64,000 bases of DNA from Halosimplex aquaticum (GTDB lineage Archaea > Halobacteriota > Halobacteria > Halobacteriales > Haloarculaceae), in the NCBI RefSeq assembly GCF_028747785.1, contig NZ_CP118158.1, positions 3,472,001 to 3,536,000 of the forward strand, written 5' to 3'. The position numbers were made by a program, and so were the translations under genes. Every line of letters begins with the position of its first letter. Position 1 is the first letter of the stretch. Shown here in pieces: positions 26,705-34,957 of this stretch. A model generated the notes under the pieces. The model saw nothing but the letters and a program-made list of their open reading frames with translations. It was not told the DNA's origin and did not search any database.

Positions 26705-27154
26705 ATGCGAGTCAGCGTCATCGGCGGCGGAACGGTCACCGACGAGCAAGCGGCGACTGCGGAAGCGCTCGGCCGCACGCTGGGCGAGCGCGGCCACGAG
26801 GCCGTCTGCGGCGGCCTCGGCGGCGTCATGGAAGCGGTCTGTCGGGGCGCGAGCGAAGCGGGCGGACACACTATCGGTATCCTGCCCACGGAGCGCCGCG
26901 CGGACGCGAACGAGTACGTCGACACCGCCGTCGCGACCGGGATGGGCAACGCGCGGAACGTGCTCGTGGCGATGAACGGCGACGCCGTGATCGCCGTCGA
27001 CGGCGGGACGGGCACGCTCTCGGAACTCGGCCACGCGCTCGATTTCGGCAAACCCGTGGCGGGCCTGGGGACGCACCGGATCGACGGCGTCGACGGCATC
27101 GACCACGTGGACACGCCCGAGGAGGCCGTCGAGTCGGTGGAAGAACGCGCGTAG
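26705..27154 (+). CDS. TIGR00725 family protein (LOG/lysine decarboxylase-like fold)
   Basis: A 149-residue Rossmann-like protein. MRVSVIGGGTVTDEQ at the N terminus and the DGGTGTLSELGHALDFGKPV stretch mark the TIGR00725 family, which is related to the LOG nucleotide hydrolases and possible MoCo carriers. Three Gly-rich turns (CGGLGGVMEA, TGMGNARN, DGGTGT) would bind a phosphate. No biochemical function is established for this group. It stands alone, diverging from the phosphodiesterase gene. Confidence 0.8.
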   Translation: MRVSVIGGGTVTDEQAATAEALGRTLGERGHEAVCGGLGGVMEAVCRGASEAGGHTIGILPTERRADANEYVDTAVATGMGNARNVLVAMNGDAVIAVDGGTGTLSELGHALDFGKPVAGLGTHRIDGVDGIDHVDTPEEAVESVEERA

Positions 27155-27196
27155 ACGGCCGCGGGGCGAGTGACTCCGATCGCGCATCGCTCTGGG

Positions 27197-28525
27197 TCAC
27201 TCGACGCCGAGCGCCGCCAGCCCCTCGTCGACGGCGGCCGGCGTCGCGGCGGCGATCGTTTCCAGTGCGACGTAGAGCGCGAGGTCGCGGGCGGCCCGCG
27301 AGAGTTCGACGCTGTCGCCCAGCTCGCTCAGTTGCCGCTCGGCGTAGTCGAACCAGCCCGACAGGGTCGCGAGGACGGTCCGCGCCAGTCGGTCGTCGGC
27401 GCTCGCCGCCAGCGCGTCTTCCACGGCCGTGACCGCCGCCGCCCGCAGCGCTTCGACGTCCTCGATGCCCTCCACCGTTCGGTGATCGCCGGATTCGATC
27501 CGCCCGTACAGCGTCTCGAACGCGCCCAGGCGGGCGATCCCCTCGATCTGTCCGAGGACGGTCACCGCGAGCCCGTCGGTCCGAGCTATCTCGTCGCCCG
27601 TCGGGAGGTCGCCGTGGAGGTCCTTCAGCGCGAACCCGGCGACCGTCTCGTCGAGGTTTGCGTCGAGTTGGCCGTTCAAGTCGGCACTCTCGGGCGGGAC
27701 GTCGGCCATCCGCGACTCGATGGTCGACGACAGGGAGTCGCGCGCGTCGGCGAACGTCGAGCGCAGCGACCGGGCGTCCGACAGCGACTCGCGGAACCGC
27801 TGCCCGACGTGTTCTGCGTCCGCGAGCGTCGCGCGGGCCCCCTCGACGGACCCGGCGCGTTCCCCGACGACGAGCGCGTTGACGACCCCTTCGACGTGAC
27901 GGTCGTCCGGTTCGATCCCGGTGCGAGCGCTCGCGGCCCACTCCTCGACGAGGTCGTGGACGAGCAGCGCCCGGACAACGTCGTCGTCGCCGACGTACGC
28001 CCAGTTCTCGCGGAAGGCGTCGATCGCCTCGCGCGTCGTCCGGCGGTTCGCCCGCACGGCCGCTGCGCTCAGTTCGTCGTTCGCGGCCGCCCACGTCCCC
28101 TCGGCGACGCGAGCCGACCCGCGAGCGTCGGCGAGCCGTTCGAGTCGCTCGCGGACGCTCGGCGCCTCGATCGCCTCGGAGAGGCGGCTCCGCGCTCGCT
28201 CGGCGTGCTCGGCTATCTCATCGCGCATCGCCCCGTTCGCCATCTCGTCGGCGGTGAGCGGGAGCGGGACCGCGTCGAGCATCGCGTACGCTCGGTCCCG
28301 GGAGGCCGTCACGTGCGAGCCGGCGACCTCGACCGGGAACGGTCGCGGAACCGTCGGCCCCTCGCGGGAGGTCACGAGCCGGAGTTTCGGTCCGTCGAGT
28401 TCCACCGGCTCCGACCCGAGCAGGTCCCCGGGGACGCCACAGCCGGCGAGGAACGCCGCACCGCCGAGCGCGAGCGCACCCCGTCGCGTCACGTGCCCGG
28501 GCGAGGAGCGCGACTCGTCGCTCAT
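27197..28525 (-). CDS. Lipoprotein of unknown function, 442 residues
   Basis: I do not recognise this protein family. The N terminus has a Tat motif (TRRGALALGG) and a lipobox ending AGC near residue 29, so it should be exported and lipid-anchored. The mature part is long, acidic and almost all alpha-helical, with repeated Ala/Glu/Arg patterns (for example RARSRLSEAIEAPSVRERLERL and VEALRAAAVTAVEDALAAS), and has no enzyme motif that I can see. It overlaps the 252-residue lipoprotein gene upstream by 4 bp (ATGA), so the two are co-translated and may form a complex on the cell surface. Confidence 0.65.
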   Translation of the reverse strand: MSDESRSSPGHVTRRGALALGGAAFLAGCGVPGDLLGSEPVELDGPKLRLVTSREGPTVPRPFPVEVAGSHVTASRDRAYAMLDAVPLPLTADEMANGAMRDEIAEHAERARSRLSEAIEAPSVRERLERLADARGSARVAEGTWAAANDELSAAAVRANRRTTREAIDAFRENWAYVGDDDVVRALLVHDLVEEWAASARTGIEPDDRHVEGVVNALVVGERAGSVEGARATLADAEHVGQRFRESLSDARSLRSTFADARDSLSSTIESRMADVPPESADLNGQLDANLDETVAGFALKDLHGDLPTGDEIARTDGLAVTVLGQIEGIARLGAFETLYGRIESGDHRTVEGIEDVEALRAAAVTAVEDALAASADDRLARTVLATLSGWFDYAERQLSELGDSVELSRAARDLALYVALETIAAATPAAVDEGLAALGVE

Positions 28526-29280
28526 CGCGTTCTCCCGTCGCGGGACGCGGCGTCCGCCGGCGTCCCCGCCTCGGCATCCGTGTCGGCCGTCGTCCCGGGG
28601 GCGGTGACGGGCGGCGTCGGCCGTCCGCGCTCGCCGGGCGGGGGAAAGCAGTGCCCGTTTCCGACCCCAGTCCCGCCGAGTTCGTACCGTTTCGGGTCGA
28701 GGGCGGCCGGTATCCGGACGACCGTGAGGTGTCCGTCGCGGGCGTCTGCCTCGCAGGCCACGTCGTGGTCGCGGAGGAACCGGCCGTAGCGGATCTCGAC
28801 CTCGCGGTCTGCCCAGCTGACGTGACACAGGACGAGCCGGTAACACTCGTCGGTCAGTTCGTGGTGGAGGTACAGCGTCTCCCGGTCGAAGTCCGTCGCC
28901 GCCACGAACTCCCGGACCGCCTCGGGGGAGTCGGATATCTCTGTGTCGGCGACGCCGCCCTCCTCGATGGTGAGCGTCTCCGCGGTCGCCCGGTCGGCGA
29001 TGAGGCCACGGGTCTGGCGGTCGCTGCGGTCGACAGTCCCGCCGTCGGTCGGCCTGTCTGCCGGATCGGCGAGGAACCAGGCGAACCGGTCGCCGAGTTC
29101 GTAGTCGCTCGCCCGGAGGGTCACGTACTCGGGGTCCAGCGCGACGTGGTCGTCGTCGGGACCGCGGGGGGCCGAGGGCGTCGGCGACCGGCCACCGCCA
29201 CTGGAGTCGTTGCAGCCGGCGAACCCGGCGGCGAGGCCGACGGCTGCCTGGAGGGCGCGGCGTCGCGTGAATGGGGGCAT
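28522..29280 (-). CDS. Lipoprotein of unknown function, 252 residues
   Basis: First gene of a two-gene operon. The N terminus MPPFTRRRALQAAVGLAAGFAGC has Tat-type arginines and a lipobox Cys at position 23. A Pro/Ser linker follows, then a compact domain (about 45-200) with RASDYELGDRFAWFLADPAD and three Cys (DECYRLVLCHVSW, VACEAD), then another Cys in GNGHCFPPP. The tail is Ala/Thr/Asp-rich. No family was recognised. Its stop overlaps the start of the 442-residue lipoprotein by 4 bp, which suggests that the products work together. Confidence 0.65.
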   Translation of the reverse strand: MPPFTRRRALQAAVGLAAGFAGCNDSSGGGRSPTPSAPRGPDDDHVALDPEYVTLRASDYELGDRFAWFLADPADRPTDGGTVDRSDRQTRGLIADRATAETLTIEEGGVADTEISDSPEAVREFVAATDFDRETLYLHHELTDECYRLVLCHVSWADREVEIRYGRFLRDHDVACEADARDGHLTVVRIPAALDPKRYELGGTGVGNGHCFPPPGERGRPTPPVTAPGTTADTDAEAGTPADAASRDGRTR

Positions 29281-29382
29281 CGATACGAGTTGTCATCTCG
29301 CCGTAAATATATATCTCATGGGTAACTCGACGGGAGGCGGCGTGTCGGGGGATTCAAATCGGCATCGACCGTATCGGGGCCA

Positions 29383-30363
29383 ATGGGTAACGCAGATCTC
29401 CGCGACCTGGCAGCCATCGAGGACGTGTCCTTCGAGGACCTGGCCGGGTCGGTCGTCGCCGTCGACGCGCACAACTGGCTGTACCGCTACCTCACGACGA
29501 CGGTCCGGTGGACGAACGACGACATCTACACGACCGCCGACGGCGACGAGGTCGCCAACCTCGTCGGCGTCGTCCAGGGGCTCCCGAAGTTCTTCGAGCA
29601 CGACGTGACGCCCGTGTTCGTCTTCGACGGCTCCGTCGTCGACCTCAAGGACGACGAGGTCGAGCAGCGCCGCGAGGAGCGGGAGAAGCGCGAGGAGCAG
29701 CTCGAACAGGCCCGCGAGGAAGGCGATTCCATCGCCGTGGCGCGCCTCGAATCGCAGACCCAGCGGCTGACCGACACCATCCTGACGACCACCCGCGAGG
29801 TCCTCGAACTGTTCGACGTGCCCGTTATCGAGGCGCCGGCCGAAGGGGAGGCCCAGGCCGCACACATGGCTCGCGAGGGCGCCGTCGACTACGTCGGCAC
29901 CGAGGACTACGACGCCCTCCTGCTCGGCACGCCGCTGACGCTGCGCCAGCTCACCAGCAAGGGCGACCCCGAGTTGATGGACTTCGAGGCGACCCTGGAG
30001 ACCCACGACCTGACGTGGGAGCAACTCGTCGACGCCGCCATCCTCATGGGCACCGACTTCAACGAGGGCGTCTCCGGGATCGGGCCGAAGACCGCCGTCA
30101 AGGCCGTCCGCGAGCACGGCGACATCTGGGGCGTCTTCGAGGCCCGCGACGTCTACGTCGACAACGCCGACCGCATCCGCGACCTCTTCTTGCACCCGGC
30201 CGTCACCGACGACTACGACTTCGACCGCGAGATCGAACCCGACATGGAGGCCGCTCGCGCGTACGTCTGCGAGGAGTGGGAGGTCGACCCCGAGGAAGTA
30301 GAGCGCGGCTTCGAGCGCATCGAGCAGTCGGTCGTCCAGACCGGCCTCGACCGCTGGACCTGA
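29383..30363 (+). CDS. fen1: Flap endonuclease 1
   Basis: A 326-residue FEN-1 nuclease. It removes 5' flaps during Okazaki fragment maturation and base excision repair. N-terminal region: [20 protein letters not shown] with a catalytic Asp, then [14 protein letters not shown]. Internal region: [14 protein letters not shown] and [10 protein letters not shown], with metal-binding acidic residues. [20 protein letters not shown] forms the H3TH/HhH DNA-binding element. The end, QTGLDRWT, is a textbook PCNA-interacting (PIP) box, so it is recruited by the sliding clamp. Length is normal. It diverges from the lipoprotein operon. Confidence 0.95.
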   Translation: MGNADLRDLAAIEDVSFEDLAGSVVAVDAHNWLYRYLTTTVRWTNDDIYTTADGDEVANLVGVVQGLPKFFEHDVTPVFVFDGSVVDLKDDEVEQRREEREKREEQLEQAREEGDSIAVARLESQTQRLTDTILTTTREVLELFDVPVIEAPAEGEAQAAHMAREGAVDYVGTEDYDALLLGTPLTLRQLTSKGDPELMDFEATLETHDLTWEQLVDAAILMGTDFNEGVSGIGPKTAVKAVREHGDIWGVFEARDVYVDNADRIRDLFLHPAVTDDYDFDREIEPDMEAARAYVCEEWEVDPEEVERGFERIEQSVVQTGLDRWT

Positions 30364-30551
30364 GCCGGGCGGTATGATCGGCCAAACGGGACTCACCGGT
30401 CGCGGGTCGCCGTCGAACGCCGTCGTTACTCAGGGCTGAATAGGGTTACTCTGCGTCCATCGCGACGGCGCGTTCGTACGGCGGCGCTACCGAGAAAACG
30501 GTTTCCGGGCTTTATTCGCCGAACTTCCTAACAGTCGGTGGAGTCAAAGCG

Positions 30552-31751
30552 ATGACAGACGAACCCACAGACCGATCAGCGACTGGTGAATCGAGCAGAC
30601 GAACGTTCCTCAAGAGCGGTGCGCTGGCGACCGGCGCGATCGCTCTCGGGACGGGCGCGGTGGTTTCGGGACGCGACGGCGACGGCGCGGCCGCCCGGGA
30701 CGACCAGACGGAGACGAGTCCGTTCGCGTCGGTGCAGTTCGCGAACCAGGAGTCCGACGACGGGACGAGCGTCGTCGTCGACCAGGCGACGCTCTCGGAG
30801 CCCGGCTACGTCGCGTTCCACGACGTGAGCCTCTTCGAGGGGAACGTCCTCGAAAGCGTCATCGGCGTCTCGGACCGGCTGGACGCCGGTGTCCACTACC
30901 AGACCGACGTGACGCTGTTCGACGTGCCCGGCGCCGACTTCGAGACCGAGAGCCTCCAGGGGACGGGCGCGCTCATCGCGATGCCCCACCGCGAGACCGG
31001 CGACGACGAGACCTACGACTTCGTGTCCAGCGAGGGCGCGGAGGACGGCCCGTTCGCGGAGAACGCGCTCCCGGTCGTCGACCTCGGGTTCGTCGCGGGG
31101 ACGAGCGGCGGAGAGGGGACCGCGACTGACACGCCGACTGATACCGCGACGGACACGCCGACTGAGACCCCGACGGATACGCCGACCGACACGCCCGCGG
31201 GAACCGGCACGGACATGGGAACCGGTACGGACGCGGCGAGCGACGAGACGGCGCCGTTCGCGACGGTGGACTTCGAGAATCAGGTGCTGGACGGCGACAC
31301 GGTGTCGGTCGGGCAGGCGCTGCTCTCCGACGGCGGGTTCGTCGCCCTGCACGACGCGCGGTTGCTCTCGGGCGAGTTGTTCGAGAGCGTCGTCGGCGTC
31401 TCCGAGTACCTCGAACCGGGCCGCCACCGGACGATCGAGGTCACGCTCGACGACCCCGACCAGATCGCCGAGGTCACGTTCCCGCCCGCGCCGGCGAAGC
31501 CGCTGGTCCCGATGCCGCACCTCGACACCGACGGAAACGAGACCTACGACTTCGTCACCAGCGAGGGCGCGGAGGACGGCCCCTACACGAGCGTCGGCCA
31601 GGCGGTCGTCGACCTCGGGTTCATCGTGACCGAGGGCGAGGGCACGGCGACCGGGACGGCCGGTGCCGAGACCGAGGCCCCCACGGACACCGAGACTCCC
31701 ATGGAAACGCCGACCGACGAGGGGCACGAGACCGAGACCGAAGGGTACTGA
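30552..31751 (+). CDS. Exported protein with two DUF7282 domains
   Basis: A 399-residue secreted or surface protein. The N terminus SSRRTFLKSGALATGAIALG is a Tat signal. Two copies of a ~110-residue beta-rich domain (ASVQFANQESDDGTSVVVDQ and ATVDFENQVLDGDTVSVGQA regions) match DUF7282, common in haloarchaeal exported proteins. They are joined by a linker of TDTPTDTATDTPTE-type repeats, and the C-terminal tail is similarly Thr/Glu-rich, likely O-glycosylated. No lipobox is present and no C-terminal anchor is evident. A ctttattc TATA-like box lies about 38 bp before the ATG. Confidence 0.8.
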   Translation: MTDEPTDRSATGESSRRTFLKSGALATGAIALGTGAVVSGRDGDGAAARDDQTETSPFASVQFANQESDDGTSVVVDQATLSEPGYVAFHDVSLFEGNVLESVIGVSDRLDAGVHYQTDVTLFDVPGADFETESLQGTGALIAMPHRETGDDETYDFVSSEGAEDGPFAENALPVVDLGFVAGTSGGEGTATDTPTDTATDTPTETPTDTPTDTPAGTGTDMGTGTDAASDETAPFATVDFENQVLDGDTVSVGQALLSDGGFVALHDARLLSGELFESVVGVSEYLEPGRHRTIEVTLDDPDQIAEVTFPPAPAKPLVPMPHLDTDGNETYDFVTSEGAEDGPYTSVGQAVVDLGFIVTEGEGTATGTAGAETEAPTDTETPMETPTDEGHETETEGY

Positions 31752-31789
31752 CCGGCCTCGTGCGCTGACGCGGCCACGAACCCACCGAA

Positions 31790-31795
31790 TTTTTT
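31790..31795 (+). terminator. T-run after the DUF7282 protein gene
   Basis: Six T follow about 40 bp after the stop codon at 31749-31751. This is a plausible archaeal terminator for the upstream gene. Confidence 0.45.
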
Positions 31796-31921
31796 CGCCT
31801 GAATGGAAGCGCCGGCGCGGTCGGTGCGTCCCGCTGTCGCGGCTCGTAGCGGCCCGAACGCGACGGGGAGCGGCCGCGCGTCTTCGGTGGCTTTTACGCC
31901 TCCCCAGTCGTCGGTCCGCGT

Positions 31922-33331
31922 ATGTCAGACGACGACTATCGGACGGAGGAGGACAGCCTCGGCGAGATGCAGGTGCCGGCGGACGCCTACTGGGGGGCCC
32001 AGACGCAGCGCGCGATCCAGAACTTCCCGATCAGCGAGGAGACGTTCGGACGGCGGTTCGTCCGCGCGCTCGGGGTCGTCAAGAAGTCCGCGGCGCTGGC
32101 CAACAGCGACCTCGGGCTCGTCGAGGACGACAAGGCCGAGGCCATCGTCGAGGCGGCCGACGAGGTCATCGCCGGCGAGCACGACGACCAGTTCCCGGTC
32201 GACGTGTTCCAGACCGGGTCGGGCACGTCCTCGAACATGAATGCCAACGAGGTCATCGCCAACCGCGCCACGGAGATCTACGGCGGCGAGATCGGCTCTC
32301 GGACGATTCACCCGAACGACCACGTCAACTACGGCCAGTCGAGCAACGACGTGATCCCGACCGCGATGCACGTCGCCAGCCTCGAAGCGGTCGAGAACGA
32401 CGTGCTCCCCGCGCTGGAGACGCTCGCCGACGCCCTCGCCGAGAAGGAAGACGAGTTCGACGACGTGGTCAAGACCGGCCGCACCCACCTGCAGGACGCC
32501 ACGCCCATCACGCTCGGCCAGGAGTTCTCGGGCTACCGCACCCAGATCGAGAAGGGCGTCGAGCGCGTCGAGGGAACCCGCGACCACCTGAGCGAACTCG
32601 CGCTCGGCGGGACCGCCGTCGGCACGGGCCTCAACACCCACCCCGAGTTCCCCGCGAAGGCGGCCGAGTACATCAGCGAGGAGACCGGCATCGAGTTCCG
32701 CGAGGCCGACAACCACTTCGAGGCCCAGGCCGCCCACGACGCGATGTCGGAGGCCCACGGCGCCCTGCGCACCGTCGCGGGTAGCCTGAACAAGATCGCC
32801 AACGACCTGCGCCTGCTCGCCTCCGGCCCGCGCAACGGCCTCGGCGAGATCGACCAGCCGGAGAACCAGCCCGGATCCTCCATCATGCCCGGGAAGATCA
32901 ACCCGGTCGTCGCCGAAGCGGTCAACCAGGTCCACAAGCAGGTCGTCGGCAACGACGCCGCGGTCTCGGCGGGCGCTGCCGAGGGCCAGATCGACCTCAA
33001 TCTCTACAAGCCCATCCTCGCCAACAACTTCCTGCAGTCCGCCCGGCTGATCGCCAACGGGAGCGAGGTGTTCGCCGAGAAGTTCGTCGCGAAACTCGAA
33101 GCCGACGAGGAGCACTGCGAGGAGCGCGTCCAGCAGTCGATGGCGCTGGCGACGGCCCTGAACCCCGCTATCGGCTACGACAAGGCCAGCAAGGTCGCCA
33201 AGCAGGCGATGGCCGAGGACAAGACGATCAAGGAGGTCGTCGTCGCCGAGGGGTACCTCAGCGAGGAGGAGGCCGACGAGGTGCTCGATCCGCGGAAGAT
33301 GACCGAGCGCGTCATTCTGGGTGACGAGTAG
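31922..33331 (+). CDS. fumC: Class II fumarate hydratase
   Basis: A 469-residue fumarase of the aspartase/fumarase superfamily, interconverting fumarate and malate in the citric acid cycle. Visible: TGSGTSSNMNANEVIANRA (N-terminal conserved block), GRTHLQDATPITLGQEF (with the catalytic base), and the signature GSSIMPGKINPVVAEA with the flexible SS loop. Length fits FumC. It is oxygen-stable and needs no iron cluster. It stands alone, followed by a set of inverted repeats. Confidence 0.95.
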   Translation: MSDDDYRTEEDSLGEMQVPADAYWGAQTQRAIQNFPISEETFGRRFVRALGVVKKSAALANSDLGLVEDDKAEAIVEAADEVIAGEHDDQFPVDVFQTGSGTSSNMNANEVIANRATEIYGGEIGSRTIHPNDHVNYGQSSNDVIPTAMHVASLEAVENDVLPALETLADALAEKEDEFDDVVKTGRTHLQDATPITLGQEFSGYRTQIEKGVERVEGTRDHLSELALGGTAVGTGLNTHPEFPAKAAEYISEETGIEFREADNHFEAQAAHDAMSEAHGALRTVAGSLNKIANDLRLLASGPRNGLGEIDQPENQPGSSIMPGKINPVVAEAVNQVHKQVVGNDAAVSAGAAEGQIDLNLYKPILANNFLQSARLIANGSEVFAEKFVAKLEADEEHCEERVQQSMALATALNPAIGYDKASKVAKQAMAEDKTIKEVVVAEGYLSEEEADEVLDPRKMTERVILGDE

Positions 33332-33486
33332 CGTGGTCCGAACGGAGTGAGGACCACGGTATAGCGAGCGGCGACTGCAAGGAGCCGCGAGTAGGGGAGG
33401 CGCGAGCGAAGCGAGCGCCTCCCTAAATACGTGCGGGGAGCGAAGCGACCCGCGAGTAGCGTGATCCGGACGAAGTGTGGACCACG
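33332..33486. repeat. Cluster of inverted repeats after fumC
   Basis: A 155-bp gap with several back-to-back palindromes: cgtggtcc/ggaccacg at 33331-33357, a gaggcgc...gcgcctc palindrome with the gcgagcgaagcgagc core at 33398-33423, gcggg...cccgc at 33433-33453, and a variant of the first at 33459-33486. The first and last units are related to each other (cgtggtccgaacggagtg, cgtgatccggacgaagtg). Possible transcription terminator of fumC or a dispersed repeat element. Confidence 0.5.
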
Positions 33487-34314
33487 TTACGACGAGCGAT
33501 CGGTTTCTTCAGCGTCCCACTCGGGCGGATCCACGGTCGTCTCTCCCACCTTTTCGTAGGCGAACGTGTAGCGGACGCGTCGGGGTTCGCCGACCGACCG
33601 GACGGTGTAGGAGGCGTCGAGCGAGCGGACGAATCCCTCCGGCGAGACGACGGCGACGACGGTGTAGTCGGTCACGCGGTCGTCGTCGGGCCGGCTCCAG
33701 TTACGGCCGACGACCTCGTAGTGGCGCCGGCCGTCGACGCTGACCGCGGCGACCGTCGCCGACTCGACGTCGAGATACCGCTCGATGGCACTGGCGGCGC
33801 TCAGCCCGATGTGCCGGTGGGCGGTCGCGTCGACCGGGTGGCGGCGCTGGCGCTCGAAGTCGGACCGGCCGACGTACCGGTAGCGGACGATCCGCTCGGT
33901 GCCGTCGGCGTACTCCGAGTAGTCGGCGACGCTCGTCAGTCCGGTACGGAGCCGAACGCGCTCCTGGCCGGTCCAGACGTGGTAGACCGTCTGCGACTCG
34001 ACCCGCGCGACCGTGCGGTCGAACAGCGGGACGGACTCGTTCGGGTGGGTGGTCGTCCCGCGGCGCTCGCGCCAGACGTACGAGCGGTTCGCGGTCGCCG
34101 CGCGGTGGGCGGCGACGAGCGCGTCGGCGTCGGCGACGGCGTTGGCCGTCACGCCCGGCGCGACGGGCCACTGCTCTGGCGTCGGCGTGACCTCCGGGAC
34201 CGGTGCGGGCGTCAGCGTGTCCGTCGCGGGGTCGGCGCGCTCGTCGCCGCCGAACAGCGAGCCGCAGCCGGCGGTGACCACGACCGCGAGCGCGACGAGG
34301 AGGCGCCACCGCAT
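33487..34314 (-). CDS. Lipoprotein of unknown function (DUF7537-like)
   Basis: A 275-residue lipoprotein. The signal MRWRLLVALAVVVTAGC is Sec-like, without a twin-Arg, with lipobox Cys17. A Thr/Pro linker follows, then a folded part that repeatedly mentions tyrosine-rich strands (NRSYVWRERRGTTTHPNES, RIVRYRYVGRSDFERQRR, VSVDGRRHYEVVGRNWSR). This pattern matches a haloarchaeal lipoprotein family with a LolA/DUF7537-like core, function unknown. Conserved sequence begins at the ATG at 34314. It converges on the fumC repeats. Confidence 0.7.
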   Translation of the reverse strand: MRWRLLVALAVVVTAGCGSLFGGDERADPATDTLTPAPVPEVTPTPEQWPVAPGVTANAVADADALVAAHRAATANRSYVWRERRGTTTHPNESVPLFDRTVARVESQTVYHVWTGQERVRLRTGLTSVADYSEYADGTERIVRYRYVGRSDFERQRRHPVDATAHRHIGLSAASAIERYLDVESATVAAVSVDGRRHYEVVGRNWSRPDDDRVTDYTVVAVVSPEGFVRSLDASYTVRSVGEPRRVRYTFAYEKVGETTVDPPEWDAEETDRSS

Positions 34315-34381
34315 CGACCGCACTACAGGCGCGGCCGGCAAAAACCGTCGCATCGACCGGGCGGCGTTCGGTATCGAACGC

Positions 34382-34798
34382 TCATCTCTCGGTCAGATAC
34401 GGCTTGAGGACATCGACGTATCGCTGGGGAACGGTCGGTTTCTCGATGTACCGATCCACCTGCGGTAGTTCAGATTTCGCCCCGTTTATCTCGGATTTCG
34501 TGCCCGTCATCACGACGACAGGGGTCTCCGGTCTGGCGGACTGCAGGGCGCTCAACACTTCTCCGCTCGTCGTTTGAGACAGGTTCCAGTCGAGCAAGAC
34601 GACGTCGAGTTCGGGGCTATCCTCGTACTCGCCTCGTCGATGTATGAAGGCGAGCGCTTCCTCCCTCGTTTTCACGCTGTGGATCGCCGGGGCCAGTTGC
34701 GAGGCGCTGAACGCCTCCTCGACGAACCGGATATCTCCCGGGTTGTCGTCCACCACGAACAAGTTTCCACCCGTCACGGAATCCACCCCATTACCCAC
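34382..34798 (-). CDS. Response regulator receiver domain protein
   Basis: A 138-residue stand-alone CheY-like receiver with no output domain. The acidic pocket (FVVDDNPGDIRF), phospho-acceptor Asp in VVLLDWNLSQTTSGE, and the switch Thr/Lys (VVVMTGTKSE, YIEKPTVPQRY) are all present. It is of the Rcp1-like type that often pairs with phytochrome or PAS kinases. No kinase is adjacent, although a PAS kinase lies near the other end of the window. The reading begins with GTG at 34798; another GTG at 34786 is possible. Confidence 0.85.
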   Translation of the reverse strand: MGNGVDSVTGGNLFVVDDNPGDIRFVEEAFSASQLAPAIHSVKTREEALAFIHRRGEYEDSPELDVVLLDWNLSQTTSGEVLSALQSARPETPVVVMTGTKSEINGAKSELPQVDRYIEKPTVPQRYVDVLKPYLTER

Positions 34799-34957
34799 CC
34801 AACGAAATAGGTGAATATGAGTCCTTTGTAAGTCGGGAGCCTACCGCACGGTGGTTCTCTCCGACGCCGTCCGTGCGAGCGCGATTCACTGGGGCGCGCC
34901 GCCCGGGCGGCGACCGAAGGGTGTGTTTTTTGCCCGACGCCCTCGCAGGACTCACCA

